A stretch of DNA of 64,000 bases from Paracrocinitomix sp040880585. GTDB taxonomy: Bacteria > Bacteroidota > Bacteroidia > Flavobacteriales_D > Crocinitomicaceae. Positions within the stretch are counted from its first letter, which is position 1. Each line of letters opens with the position of its first letter. Where the stretch lies: contig JBBDID010000059.1 in NCBI GenBank assembly GCA_040880585.1, positions 1-64,000 of the forward strand. The letters are read 5' to 3'. Shown here piece by piece: positions 35,374-44,987 of this stretch. The translations under genes were made by a program, and so were the position numbers. The notes beneath the pieces are model-generated. The model did not search any database, had not been told where the DNA came from, and saw only the letters and a program-made list of their open reading frames with translations.

Positions 35374-35865
35374 ATGAAAACATCCCTTTTGAAACCAGCC
35401 CTTATTTTAACGACTCTTTTTATTGTACTAAACATCCCTGCCTTTTCATTTATGGGACACCCCATTAGTGATTATTACAAAAAACATAAAAATGATCTCG
35501 GCATGGAGGCTAAGGTGATTCCGCCCAAAGCTGCTTCATTATTGGTAGATGAAGATTATCCGGAGGCCATTGATATATTACAATCTATGACAACCTTGAA
35601 GTACCTGAATTATTATGGAAAAAACCCGGCCATCAAGCAATATGCCAATGGCGCCATTTCTTCTAAGGGATTATTCAAAAGCTTATTTCATGATGTGGAT
35701 GGAAATCGTGAAGTGTCTGTATACGGAGAAAAAAAAGGTGGTACAGTACGAAAGGTTATTGCCATAGTGCAAACTAAAACCCAATTTTTATTACTGATCG
35801 GCCGGGGTAAATTAACAAATGATCAAATTGCCCATTTCCCTGCTTTATCGAAAGAAATTCAATAA
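35374..35865 (+). CDS. Exported DUF4252-like protein
   Basis: About 163 aa from ATG 35374, which puts a normal signal peptide (MKTSLLKPALILTTLFIVLN) first; an in-frame ATG at 35341 would add 11 residues ahead of it. The mature part resembles the DUF4252 family (small secreted proteins of Bacteroidota with an alpha-beta fold, here GAISSKGLFKSLFHDVDGNREVSVYGEKK and IAIVQTKTQFLLLIGRGKL). Function unknown. Its end overlaps the convergent SpoIIE gene by seven bases. Confidence 0.6.
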   Translation: MKTSLLKPALILTTLFIVLNIPAFSFMGHPISDYYKKHKNDLGMEAKVIPPKAASLLVDEDYPEAIDILQSMTTLKYLNYYGKNPAIKQYANGAISSKGLFKSLFHDVDGNREVSVYGEKKGGTVRKVIAIVQTKTQFLLLIGRGKLTNDQIAHFPALSKEIQ

Positions 35866-38800
35866 ACGGGTTCAAACCCAATGACGCAAACATCATCAAT
35901 TTGCTCGTGATCGCCCATCCACTCTAACAGGTATTCTTCCAGGTCTTCGCGCTGATCGCTGTATTGTTTATTGCAAATTTCCAGGATAAATTCTTTCATG
36001 GTTTTCACCTTTAATTTTTTCCCCCGATCGCCCCCGAACTGATCTGCATAACCATCTGAAGTCATGTAAAATTTCATCCCTTCTTCTATCGTTATTTTGT
36101 GCTCTTCAAAAATTTGATCATCCGGTGTAAAGCCGGCAACGGCTACTTTTGTGGCTTTAACTTCTTCCAACTCTCCATCTTTTACAATCCAAAGTGGCCG
36201 GTTAGCTCCGGCATAACGCAATTCTTTTGTTTTCATATCAATGGTGCAAACAGCTGCGTCCATTCCATCTCTACTTGAGCCCGTTTGTCCATCTTGCTTG
36301 AGTGATTTTTTAATGGCCCGATTTAATTCTGAGAGAATATCTCCCGGATGGATCAGCTTACGTTCTCCAACAATAATATTTAAGCGGTCAGAGCCTATCA
36401 TACTCATAAATGCTCCCGGCACTCCATGTCCGGTACAATCTGCACAAATCAGTACCATTTTATCTCCAGCTTTATGGGTAAACCAATAAAAATCTCCGGA
36501 AACAACATCTTTTGGACGAAATAAAACAAAAGATTTTGGTAAGTACTTCTTCATTTCATCCTCCAGGGGAAGAATGGCCTGCTGAATACGTTGTGCATAA
36601 TTGATACTATCTTGTATTTCTTGTTGCTGGTGCCGCAACACTTTGTTTTTATCAGATATTTCACGAGTACGCTCCTCCACTACCCCTTCTAACCATTGAT
36701 TTTTACGTTTCAATCGCAAAGAAAAAATTCGGAATCCTACAATAAAAATGACAATAAACATCAGTCCGTAGAGAATAAATGCCCAACTGGTGCGATACCA
36801 TGGAGGCAAAATGGTAAACTTGAAACTGGCCTCTTCAGAAAGTGTTCCATAAACGTTACGTGCCCTTACTCTAAAATTATAGTCCCCTTCAAATAAGTTA
36901 GTAAAAGTTGCTTCTGTCACTGTTCCCCAGGGAGACCATTGCTCATCATGTCCTTCCAACAAAAAAGAAAATTCAGGCACATGTTCATCTTCAAAATAAG
37001 GAGAGGCGAAAACGAAATGCACATTATTAAAGTCATAATCAATCACAAACTTATACGCTTCGGTTTGCTTAATTTTCATGACGCCATCTTTTGAAAATGC
37101 TCCACTAAACAGTATAGAATCTTGATTGACTGAAAATTTACGGATCAAGGAATAGAACTTTGATTCATACACTTTTTGCTGATTTTTTTCATATCGAATT
37201 AATCCATCTGCGCAACCGATCCATAATACGCCATTTTCTTCCAGATAAAATTTATTTACCCTTCCGTAATCAATTCCCCAAAATGGTTTATTTACAAATT
37301 TATCTTCCTTTTGATCGTAATAACCAATCTTATCATCTGAGCAGTACCATGTTTTATCTTCGTCCTCTTCAATGAGTAATAATTGCGAGGTAAAGAGGGA
37401 ATCATAAAGTGTGGTGATCTGAAACATTCCCCGATAATAATCCGGATCATCTTTGAGACTATCCGGTAAATCTTTAATCATCTCATCCTCATGAATAAAG
37501 GTTAACAATCCTTCTGAAGTTCCAAAAACGATACTGTCATTAAAAAGAATGGGGGCTGTCCGTTCATCATCATTTAATCCGTCAAACATTCCAAATTCAT
37601 CAAACTTAAAACCATTGTCGGTATACTGTAAACGCTTTACTCCCATAGTGGTGCCTATCCATAAGGTGTTTTTGTAGTTAGGATCTTCCACCGCAGAAAG
37701 GGCACGAAGCCCACCCTCATCTTTCCATAGTACTCCAAAATTAACATTATAAACAAAAACACCTGAAGAACCCGCACTGACAAAAATATTTTTATCCGCG
37801 ATATATTTAATGACATTTGACCGATTGGACGTTAGCAGCTGAAAATTAGTTCCACTTGTTTTGTAAACCCCTTTAGATGTAGCTATGTATAAGACGTTAT
37901 TGACGATTTCAAAATCCCATACCTGATCTTTAAGCAACAAGGAGTTTACAAATTCCTTGGTATAGATATTTTCCAAGTCCTGATAAAAAAGCCCGTAGGA
38001 GGTTCCCACGTACAAACGTCCTTTGTAACGAATCATGGCTTCCACATTCCCTTCAATTCCTGATAACTCATTGAAATAGGATAAAGGAGAAAAGTAATTC
38101 ACTTTAGCGATACCATTACCCAGGGTCAGCCATAAGTTGTGGTCACGATCTTCAAAAACATCTTTTACATCATTAGATCGCAAACCGATACTTCTATCAA
38201 TGGATTTAACAATTTTCCCTTTACTGTTAATGATCTTTGCCCCGTTGGTATTCGTCCGCAAAGCAAAATTACCATCTACCAGTGCTGTCGATCCATAAAT
38301 TCCAATTTCTGTTAATGGTGTTTTATTTACTTCAGGTAATTGTCTGGCGGCATTATTTTTCCATTTCCACAATCCAATTTCTTGTGTGATGATCAACAAT
38401 GAGTCATCCGGCAATTTGTGCAGGCCAAAAACCCCTAAATTACGCACAAATTCTGTTCCTTTTAAGCGTTTTAAATCCCCATCTTCATATTTTACAATAC
38501 CCAGTTCCCTTGCTCTCAAATGAAGTACTCCATCCAAGATGAAGGCGGTGTGAAAAGAAGAAAATTCCTCCGGATAAACTACGGTAATTTCACTGGTAGA
38601 CAAATTGTATTCAAAAAATTGTTCCTGTGCTTGAAAATACACCTTATTTTTTGTCGTATAAATTGACCATATATCACTAAAAAACCGATCTTCTTCAGGT
38701 AAATTTTCAGACAAACTGATGTACTCTAATTGTCCAATTTTATTGGGTTGAAGGAATCCAAAATCACCATAGGTACCCACATAGATAATTCCTGTACTAT

Positions 38801-39077
38801 CTACTGCCATAGAACGGACAAATGTCCCTAAAACAACTTCAATATAGTTCCATCTTTTTCCGTCAAACTCATGTACGCCATTGCCTGTTCCAAAATACAT
38901 GATACCGCGCTGATCCTGAACGAGACAATAATTTTCAGGATTAAACTCTTTTCCATAATCATGTGTGCTGTAATTGACAATGGGAGGATAATACATTTGT
39001 CCAAAGGATGACATCCCGAAGACTGTAAAAATTGTTAGTAAAAGTATTCTATACATTTGCTTTGGTCTGTTTAGCAT
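35859..39077 (-). CDS. Beta-propeller sensor with C-terminal SpoIIE/PP2C phosphatase
   Basis: 1072-aa membrane sensor. A signal peptide precedes a periplasmic two-component-regulator-type beta-propeller (about residues 25-690, repeats such as GIMYFGTGNGVHEFDGKRW and NTLWIGTTMGVKRL). A Y_Y_Y domain follows (about 700-770: FSFLLEGHDEQWSPWG, YNFRVRARN). One transmembrane helix near 780-800 and a coiled coil lead to a SpoIIE serine phosphatase (about 850-1070) with VSGDFYWF, DCTGHGVPGAFMSMIG and DDVCVIGF, the metal-binding aspartates. It has a phosphatase instead of the histidine kinase usual for this architecture. Signal unknown. It may act with the SiaB-like kinase encoded nearby. Confidence 0.9.
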   Translation of the reverse strand: MLNRPKQMYRILLLTIFTVFGMSSFGQMYYPPIVNYSTHDYGKEFNPENYCLVQDQRGIMYFGTGNGVHEFDGKRWNYIEVVLGTFVRSMAVDSTGIIYVGTYGDFGFLQPNKIGQLEYISLSENLPEEDRFFSDIWSIYTTKNKVYFQAQEQFFEYNLSTSEITVVYPEEFSSFHTAFILDGVLHLRARELGIVKYEDGDLKRLKGTEFVRNLGVFGLHKLPDDSLLIITQEIGLWKWKNNAARQLPEVNKTPLTEIGIYGSTALVDGNFALRTNTNGAKIINSKGKIVKSIDRSIGLRSNDVKDVFEDRDHNLWLTLGNGIAKVNYFSPLSYFNELSGIEGNVEAMIRYKGRLYVGTSYGLFYQDLENIYTKEFVNSLLLKDQVWDFEIVNNVLYIATSKGVYKTSGTNFQLLTSNRSNVIKYIADKNIFVSAGSSGVFVYNVNFGVLWKDEGGLRALSAVEDPNYKNTLWIGTTMGVKRLQYTDNGFKFDEFGMFDGLNDDERTAPILFNDSIVFGTSEGLLTFIHEDEMIKDLPDSLKDDPDYYRGMFQITTLYDSLFTSQLLLIEEDEDKTWYCSDDKIGYYDQKEDKFVNKPFWGIDYGRVNKFYLEENGVLWIGCADGLIRYEKNQQKVYESKFYSLIRKFSVNQDSILFSGAFSKDGVMKIKQTEAYKFVIDYDFNNVHFVFASPYFEDEHVPEFSFLLEGHDEQWSPWGTVTEATFTNLFEGDYNFRVRARNVYGTLSEEASFKFTILPPWYRTSWAFILYGLMFIVIFIVGFRIFSLRLKRKNQWLEGVVEERTREISDKNKVLRHQQQEIQDSINYAQRIQQAILPLEDEMKKYLPKSFVLFRPKDVVSGDFYWFTHKAGDKMVLICADCTGHGVPGAFMSMIGSDRLNIIVGERKLIHPGDILSELNRAIKKSLKQDGQTGSSRDGMDAAVCTIDMKTKELRYAGANRPLWIVKDGELEEVKATKVAVAGFTPDDQIFEEHKITIEEGMKFYMTSDGYADQFGGDRGKKLKVKTMKEFILEICNKQYSDQREDLEEYLLEWMGDHEQIDDVCVIGFEPVY

Positions 39078-39105
39078 GAATTATCTTTAGTCAAAAATAG
39101 TAAAA

Positions 39106-39513
39106 ATGAACAAAGAGATTACTTTAAAGGAAGTTATTGGACGAGTAGAGCAATTTCATGAATCCTTTGGAATTGGGAATAACTACGCCCCAACAGCTGA
39201 TTTGACAGATGATGAGATTTTATTGCGTTATAAATTGATGCGTGAAGAGAATGAGGAATACCTGGATGCAGCGAAAGAAGGTGATTTGGTGGAAATTGCA
39301 GATGCCTTGGGTGATCAATTGTACATTCTCTGTGGTACTATACTGCGCCATGGTTTACAAGATAAAATTGCAGAAGTTTTTGAAGAAATTCAGCGCAGCA
39401 ACATGAGTAAACTGGACAAGAACGGAAAAGCTATTTATCGGGAAGACGGGAAAGTCATGAAATCAGAACTCTATTTCCGACCGGATATTTCAAGTATTCT
39501 TCAAGAAAGTTAA
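39106..39513 (+). CDS. MazG-like nucleotide pyrophosphohydrolase
   Basis: 135-aa all-helical protein of the dUTPase/MazG/PRA-PH superfamily, which hydrolyses nucleoside triphosphates or related compounds to monophosphate and pyrophosphate. Metal-binding residues are in MREENEEYLDAAKEGDL (ExxE) and EIADALGDQLYILCGTILRH (ExxD). An insertion-free, single-domain size fits the phosphoribosyl-ATP pyrophosphatase-like group, but there are no histidine genes nearby, so house-cleaning of a nucleotide is more likely. Divergent from the SpoIIE gene. Confidence 0.8.
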   Translation: MNKEITLKEVIGRVEQFHESFGIGNNYAPTADLTDDEILLRYKLMREENEEYLDAAKEGDLVEIADALGDQLYILCGTILRHGLQDKIAEVFEEIQRSNMSKLDKNGKAIYREDGKVMKSELYFRPDISSILQES

Positions 39514-39917
39514 TCAGATAATACATCTGGGGTTCGGGTATATTTTTTTGCCTCCATTTCTTCTTTCTGACTTTGAAAGACAAATAAAATTAAAAGCAAA
39601 CAGAGTAAAAATAAAATGAAGAAGGACAAGCTTAATAATTGCCCGTTCAATTCATAACTCCCCACAATGAGATGGGAAATCACTTCTGCGACAGGAATTC
39701 CTAAAAAATAAAGTAAAGATCTCTTCCGAAAAGATGATTTTTCTCTTTTGATCTGCCTTTTTTGTTGCCGACCATTTTCATCCTCTAAATTTTTATTAAA
39801 TCCTTGCTGTAAACGGTTTTGGGCGATCAATAATTCTCTCTTTTTATCCAGAATTTTAGACAAATAATATAAGTAGATAAGAATGGCAATTACATATATC
39901 CATGTATGACCTTCCAT
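39510..39917 (-). CDS. Hypothetical membrane protein
   Basis: About 135 aa starting at ATG 39917 (MEGHTWIYVIAILIYLYYLS). The frame is open for another 23 codons upstream, but that part overlaps a terminator hairpin and gives a poor N-terminus. Helices lie near residues 5-20, 70-90 and 98-118, with a long basic coiled-coil-like segment between the first two (RQQKRQIKREKSSFRKRS). It overlaps the convergent MazG-like gene by four bases. No family recognised. Confidence 0.6.
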   Translation of the reverse strand: MEGHTWIYVIAILIYLYYLSKILDKKRELLIAQNRLQQGFNKNLEDENGRQQKRQIKREKSSFRKRSLLYFLGIPVAEVISHLIVGSYELNGQLLSLSFFILFLLCLLLILFVFQSQKEEMEAKKYTRTPDVLSD

Positions 39918-39970
39918 AACTAATTGAGGTTTAAAGTTATGCGAATATACATCAAAAAAGTGCAGCATAC

Positions 39971-40020
39971 AAAAAAGGCCTGACAATCCTGATTTTATTC
40001 AGAATGAACAGACCTTTTTT
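39971..40020 (-). terminator. Terminator downstream of gyrB
   Basis: AAAAAAGGTCTG and CAGGCCTTTTTT (minus strand) pair over 12 positions with one wobble, around a 26-base loop, with T at the 3' end. It lies about 160 bp behind the gyrB stop. Confidence 0.65.
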
Positions 40021-40098
40021 GAACTTAAATTAAAATTATATTAGGTATCATTGATGTCCGGGGAAACAATGACTCCCATTTCCGCCATTTCATTTCCC

Positions 40099-40114
40099 CT
40101 TCCGCCAACTGGCG
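40099..40114. repeat. GC-rich palindrome (TCCGCCAxxTGGCGGA type)
   Basis: TCCGCCAACTGGCGGA is a near-perfect 16-bp palindrome within the gyrB 3' region. A second copy with a GC centre lies at about 52723-52738 in the accessory region, so it may be a dispersed small repeat. Confidence 0.5.
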
Positions 40115-40182
40115 GATGAGAGAAAGGATCGCCAGGGATGCTTATTATTCTAACTTTTTAGATTTTCACCAGACAATAATGA

Positions 40183-42135
40183 TCAGGTATCGATATTTGC
40201 ATATTTAGCATTATCCTCAATGAATTGCCTTCTAGGTGGAACGTCATCTCCCATTAGCATAGAGAATGTTTTGTCCGTTGTCATGTCATTTTCAATTTGT
40301 ACCTGTCGAAGTGTTCTTCCTTCAGGAGACATGGTAGTTTCCCATAACTGCTCTGCATTCATCTCACCCAAACCTTTGTACCGTTGAACAGAAACAGATG
40401 AAGCTGAACCTGATCCCCTGTATTCCATCACCAATTTATCGCGTTGATCATCTGTCCAGGCATAATCCATTTTCTTTCCTTTCTTCACTTGATACAAAGG
40501 TGGAGTTGCAATATATACGTATCCTTTTTCAACCAAAACACGCATGTATCTGAAAAAGAAGGTCAAAATAAGGGTTTCAATGTGCGCACCGTCTACGTCG
40601 GCATCACACATAATAATGATCTTATGATACCTCAATTTCTCTGTATTCAAGGCTCTTTCATCTTCATCTGTTCCAACACGCACACCTAAAGCCGTATAAA
40701 TATTTTTAATCTCTTCGTTTTCAAAGATTTTGTGTTGCATGGCTTTTTCTACATTCAAAATCTTACCTCTCAATGGCATAATAGCCTGAAAATGTCTATC
40801 ACGACCTTGTTTTGCTGTTCCGCCTGCAGAATCTCCCTCTACCAGATAAATTTCTGATTCTTGAGGATCTTTAGAAGCACAATCTGCTAATTTCCCCGGA
40901 AGTCCTGAGCCACTCAGCACGCTTTTTCGTTGCACCATTTCACGCGCTTTTCTTGCGGCATGTCTTGCCTGTGCAGCCAAAATTACTTTTTGCACAATGG
41001 AGCGGGCATCTTTGGGATGCTCTTCCAGATAATCCGTTAACATGGTAGAAACCGCCTGAGAAACTGCCGCAGTTACTTCCCTGTTCCCCAATTTTGTTTT
41101 GGTCTGTCCTTCAAATTGTGGTTCCTGCACTTTCACTGATACTACAGCCGTCAGTCCTTCCCGAAAATCGTCACCGGAGATTTCAAATTTCAATTTTTCC
41201 AACATCCCCGAGTCTTCAGCATATTTTTTGAGCGTAGTGGTTAACCCTCTTCGAAAACCCGAAAGATGGGTTCCTCCTTCATGCGTATTGATATTGTTCA
41301 CATACGAATGCAAATTTTCAGTGTACGAACTGTTATAGATCATGGCCACCTCAACAGGAATTCCGTTCTTTTCACCTTCAACATGAATTACTTCTTCAAT
41401 CAAAGCCTCTCGTGCTTCATCTAAATACCGAACAAATTCACTCAATCCCAATTCAGAATGAAAAGTTTCAGTAATAAAATTTCCTTCTTCATCCGTACGT
41501 CTTTCATCTGTCAACTTAATGGTTAATCCTTTATTTAAGAAGGATAGTTCCCGCATTCTGGTTGCCAGTGTATCGTAATTAAATTCAACCGCATCAAATA
41601 TCTCTGAATCGGCTAAAAAGGTTACAATGGTTCCATTCTCAGTAGAGATTCCATCTTCTTTTACCGGATAAAGTGCTTTTCCTCTTTTATATTCTTGTCG
41701 GTACACTTTTCCATCCCGGTGAACTTCAGCCTCCAGATGTTCTGAAAGTGCATTCACACAAGAAACACCTACCCCGTGTAATCCACCGGAAACCTTGTAG
41801 GAATCTTTATCAAATTTACCCCCTGCACCAATTTTTGTCATGACCACCTCAAGCGCTGAAACACCTTCTTTGGTATGCATATCAACAGGGATACCACGAC
41901 CGTTATCATGAACACGAACACTATTGTTTTCCAATACTTCAACTGTGATGGTGTCGCAGTGGCCGGCCATTGCCTCATCAATTGAATTATCTACCACCTC
42001 ATAAACCAAATGGTGAAGTCCTCTCATTCCTACATCTCCAATGTACATAGAGGGTCGCTTTCTTACGTGTTCCATCCCTTCCAGGGCCTGGATACTATCG
42101 GCAGAATATTCGTTCTTCTTTTTTTCTTCGCTCAT
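40183..42135 (-). CDS. gyrB: DNA gyrase subunit B
   Basis: ATPase subunit of DNA gyrase, which introduces negative supercoils. The GHKL domain has EVVDNSIDEAMAGHCD, HDNGRGIPVD and GGLHGVGVSCVNALS. A transducer domain follows, then the Toprim domain with the metal-binding EGDSAGG near residue 430 and DADVDGAHI near 510. The C-terminus QRYKGLGEMNAEQLWETTM is the gyrase B signature. 650 aa is normal for Bacteroidota. A TATCTTTG box on the minus strand (42207-42200) lies about 65 bp before the start codon, the likely promoter. No origin features were found beside it. Confidence 0.97.
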   Translation of the reverse strand: MSEEKKKNEYSADSIQALEGMEHVRKRPSMYIGDVGMRGLHHLVYEVVDNSIDEAMAGHCDTITVEVLENNSVRVHDNGRGIPVDMHTKEGVSALEVVMTKIGAGGKFDKDSYKVSGGLHGVGVSCVNALSEHLEAEVHRDGKVYRQEYKRGKALYPVKEDGISTENGTIVTFLADSEIFDAVEFNYDTLATRMRELSFLNKGLTIKLTDERRTDEEGNFITETFHSELGLSEFVRYLDEAREALIEEVIHVEGEKNGIPVEVAMIYNSSYTENLHSYVNNINTHEGGTHLSGFRRGLTTTLKKYAEDSGMLEKLKFEISGDDFREGLTAVVSVKVQEPQFEGQTKTKLGNREVTAAVSQAVSTMLTDYLEEHPKDARSIVQKVILAAQARHAARKAREMVQRKSVLSGSGLPGKLADCASKDPQESEIYLVEGDSAGGTAKQGRDRHFQAIMPLRGKILNVEKAMQHKIFENEEIKNIYTALGVRVGTDEDERALNTEKLRYHKIIIMCDADVDGAHIETLILTFFFRYMRVLVEKGYVYIATPPLYQVKKGKKMDYAWTDDQRDKLVMEYRGSGSASSVSVQRYKGLGEMNAEQLWETTMSPEGRTLRQVQIENDMTTDKTFSMLMGDDVPPRRQFIEDNAKYANIDT

Positions 42136-42510
42136 ATATCAGTTCAGTTTAACAAAAACCCTTTCAACATCCAGTAAACACTGAATATTATAAGGCAAAC
42201 AAAGATACAAAATGCAGACCTAAAAACCGGCGATATAACCAGCTTTTGAGAGTAGTTATTAACACGTAATTAACACTTTTGATGAAAAGAGAAAAATTCT
42301 GCTTCCCCTACTCATTTAATCAAGTTGAAAACTAGTGTGATGATTGCTAAAAAAGTCAATTAATTTTCTATTCTTTTCCCTTTATATCTTTCTTAAACAG
42401 GGCTTTTATACGTATTTCAAAAGAGGCAACCAAATACTTTTCTTTTTGAAAATTGATTCATTCACCGTCTGTTTAAATTTATACCCTTATTTTTACGCAA
42501 AAATTTTTAC
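42136..42510. other. Gene-free stretch between divergent gyrB and reductase gene
   Basis: The 375 bp contain the gyrB -7 box on the minus strand and an AT-rich region with two TTAACAC copies at about 42258-42278. No conserved DnaA-box cluster, ORF or RNA structure was recognised. Confidence 0.5.
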
Positions 42511-43581
42511 ATGAAACCAAAATTCCACACCCTTACCATAAAAGACATTCAAAAAGAAACAGCAGACACCGTATCCATTTCTTTTAATATACCTGAAGAC
42601 CTGAAAGAGAACTACCAATTCATACCCGGGCAGTATTTGACACTCAAAGCTATGTTGGACGGAAATGAAGTGCGGAGATCCTACTCTATCTGTTCAGCTT
42701 TATCTGAAAATGAATTGCGTGTTGCAGTAAAGGAAGTTAAAAACGGATTGTTCTCAACTTATGCGAACACCCAACTATCAGTGGGAGATGAACTAGAGGT
42801 GATGACCCCTGAAGGGGGATTCAATGTTCGACCTAATTCTGGAAATGCCAATACCTATGTTTTTTACGCTGCCGGTAGTGGTATTACGCCGGTACTCTCT
42901 ATGATTAAATCATTATTAGAGAAAGAAGATAACAGTAAGGTGTTTCTATACTACGGAAACCGTTCAAAAGAAGAGACCATTTTTCGCAATCAACTGGATC
43001 AACTGGCTGAGAAATACGACAATTTTAAACTTCACTATATCCTAAGCCGTGAAAACACATCTCACCCTATGACTAGCGGCCGCATTGATGCAGATAAATG
43101 TGCGCATTTCTTTAATGAGGAATTAGCGGATCTAAAGATTGAAGGTATTTACACCTGCGGGCCTGAAGAAATGATCGAATGTGTTAAGGATTTCTATATC
43201 TCTAAAGGCTTGCTTCACAAAGTACATTTTGAATTATTTACCACCCCCGCAACAGCTGCTGCAGAGCAAAAAGTAGATACAGGAGCAAATGTGGTAGTGG
43301 AGAGTGACGTCACCGTTATCATTGACGACGAAAAATTTCAGTTCAAGCTAAAATCAAATGGGAAAGATGTGCTCTCTGCAGCACAAGATCAAGATGCTGA
43401 CGTGCCCTTTTCATGTAAAGGTGGGGTTTGCTGTACTTGTCGTGCAAAGTTGTTGGAAGGAAAAGTAAAAATGGATCTTAATTTTGCATTAGAGGATGAC
43501 GAAGTAGAGCAAGGGTTTATTTTGACCTGCCAGTCTCACCCGATAACAGAAAAAGTAGTCATTTCTTATGACGAATACTAG
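42511..43581 (+). CDS. PaaE-type NAD(P)H-dependent ferredoxin reductase (FAD + 2Fe-2S)
   Basis: 356 aa, the length of E. coli PaaE. Residues about 5-110 are an FAD-binding barrel with RRSYSICSAL (the RxYS FAD motif). Residues 110-235 are an NAD(P)-binding domain with YAAGSGITPVLSMIKSLL and the YTCGPEEM motif. The C-terminal 2Fe-2S domain has Cys ligands in CKGGVCCTCRAKL and LTCQSHP. It passes electrons from NAD(P)H via FAD and the iron-sulfur cluster to a partner oxygenase or reductase. No phenylacetyl-CoA epoxidase genes are present; the coupled MOSC gene is a better candidate partner. Overlaps the next gene by 14 bp. Confidence 0.87.
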   Translation: MKPKFHTLTIKDIQKETADTVSISFNIPEDLKENYQFIPGQYLTLKAMLDGNEVRRSYSICSALSENELRVAVKEVKNGLFSTYANTQLSVGDELEVMTPEGGFNVRPNSGNANTYVFYAAGSGITPVLSMIKSLLEKEDNSKVFLYYGNRSKEETIFRNQLDQLAEKYDNFKLHYILSRENTSHPMTSGRIDADKCAHFFNEELADLKIEGIYTCGPEEMIECVKDFYISKGLLHKVHFELFTTPATAAAEQKVDTGANVVVESDVTVIIDDEKFQFKLKSNGKDVLSAAQDQDADVPFSCKGGVCCTCRAKLLEGKVKMDLNFALEDDEVEQGFILTCQSHPITEKVVISYDEY

Positions 43582-44275
43582 CACAAACAAAAAAAACATT
43601 CTGCTTATTGGCGGGAGTCAGGGCATAGGAAGAGAAATTGCACGGCAACTTTCTGAGGAACATCATGTACTGGTTCTTTCCAGAAATTTAAGTCAGCTGC
43701 AAAGCTTACAGAGCGAATGCAAGGGGAAGATACAGATTGCAACAATTGACCTGTGTTCAGAGACACTGAAAGAGGAGTTAGAATCGATCATTTCTGCTAC
43801 TTTCTCTACCGTTGACGTATTGATCAACAATGCCGGTAAATTAATCAATCTCCCCATTTTAGAAACAACACTTTCAGATATTGAGTCTGTATACAAAACA
43901 AATGTGTTTGGACTTATCCAAAGTTGTCAGGCGGTGATTCCTTTCATGAAAAAGGGCGGCCACATTGTCAATATCGGATCAATTGGAGGTATTCAGGGCT
44001 CTGTAAAATTTCCGGGGATTGGTATCTACAGTTCTTCCAAGGCTGCTGTTGCCGGTTTTACAGAGTGTTTGGCAGAGGAATTAAAAGAAGAGAACATTCA
44101 AGTCAATTGTCTGGCCTTAGGTGCGGTTCAAACAGAAATGCTGGCAGCTGCTTTTCCTGATTACCAAGCTCCAATGGGTCCGGTTGAAATGGCTGAGTTC
44201 ATTGCCGACTTTGCTTTGCGTGCCAACCAATGGATGAATGGGAAAATTATACCGGTTTCGAAATCAACTCCCTGA
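43568..44275 (+). CDS. Short-chain dehydrogenase/reductase
   Basis: 235-aa classical SDR. The coenzyme motif is GGSQGIGREIARQL (residues about 14-27), NNAG stabilises the central sheet, and the catalytic triad is S in NIGSIGG with Y and K in YSSSK. A basic residue after the glycine motif region (VLSRNLSQ) favours NADP. The start overlaps the reductase gene by 14 bases, and its TGA stop overlaps the ATG of the MOSC gene (TGATG), so all three are translationally coupled. Substrate unknown. Confidence 0.87.
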   Translation: MTNTSTNKKNILLIGGSQGIGREIARQLSEEHHVLVLSRNLSQLQSLQSECKGKIQIATIDLCSETLKEELESIISATFSTVDVLINNAGKLINLPILETTLSDIESVYKTNVFGLIQSCQAVIPFMKKGGHIVNIGSIGGIQGSVKFPGIGIYSSSKAAVAGFTECLAEELKEENIQVNCLALGAVQTEMLAAAFPDYQAPMGPVEMAEFIADFALRANQWMNGKIIPVSKSTP

Positions 44276-44928
44276 TGCGGGTCATTTCCACTAATATTGG
44301 CGAAAAGCGCCTTGTTAACTGGCGCGGAAAACAGGTAGCTACCGGAATTTTTAAATATCCGGTGGATCGTCCCATTTACCTTGGAAAAACAGATGTGACA
44401 GATGATCATGTGATTGATCGAAAATATCACGGAGGAATCGATAAAGCTGTCTATCTTTATTCAGCTGATCACTATCCTTACTGGAAGAAGAAATATCCGG
44501 ATTTAGATTGGACTTACGGAATGTTTGGAGAAAACCTAACCATTGAGGGATTGGATGAAGCACAACTTCATATCGGTGATATTTTTAAGATTGGCTCGGC
44601 GCTCATTCAGCTGTCAGAGCCACGCCAACCTTGCTTCAAATTGGGGATTCGTTTTGGTACGCAGCAGGTGTTAAAGCAATTCATCCACTGTAGTTATTCC
44701 GGTGCTTATTTTCGGGTTCTTAAAGAGGGAGAAGTAAAAACGGGGGATTCAATTCACTTGCAAGATTCCGCAGATGAAAGTATACAGTTGTCTAAGGTGT
44801 ATCGCCTTTCTTATAGCCGATCAAAGGAAGACCTCCCTGAGATTGAAAGTCTTTTGAACTCTAAACTCATCTCTACAGATAGTAGAAAAAATTTAGAGGT
44901 GGTCAAAAAGCGTTTGTCACAATACTAA
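44275..44928 (+). CDS. MOSC-domain protein (YiiM-like molybdenum-cofactor reductase)
   Basis: 217 aa. The MOSC fold spans about residues 15-160 with the signature HGGIDKAVYLYSADHYPYW and the conserved cysteine in EPRQPCFKLG that binds the molybdenum cofactor. The short C-terminal helical part matches the 3-alpha domain of YiiM. E. coli YiiM and YcbX detoxify N-hydroxylated bases with electrons from a reductase. ATG 44275 is chosen because it overlaps the SDR stop codon and matches the family start; an earlier in-frame ATG at 44230 lies inside the SDR gene. Last gene of the coupled operon. Confidence 0.85.
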   Translation: MRVISTNIGEKRLVNWRGKQVATGIFKYPVDRPIYLGKTDVTDDHVIDRKYHGGIDKAVYLYSADHYPYWKKKYPDLDWTYGMFGENLTIEGLDEAQLHIGDIFKIGSALIQLSEPRQPCFKLGIRFGTQQVLKQFIHCSYSGAYFRVLKEGEVKTGDSIHLQDSADESIQLSKVYRLSYSRSKEDLPEIESLLNSKLISTDSRKNLEVVKKRLSQY

Positions 44929-44987
44929 TTAGTCGTTCCTTAAAAAACGAGTTTTTTATTTCTCTCCAAGATGAAAGAACCAAGACC

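Noticed and set aside
42136..42510. Origin next to gyrB
   Set aside because: No DnaA-box cluster or origin-type genes; gyrB alone is not evidence in this phylum.
44230..44274. Earlier start of the MOSC gene
   Set aside because: It lies inside the SDR gene; ATG 44275 overlaps the SDR stop and gives the family N-terminus.
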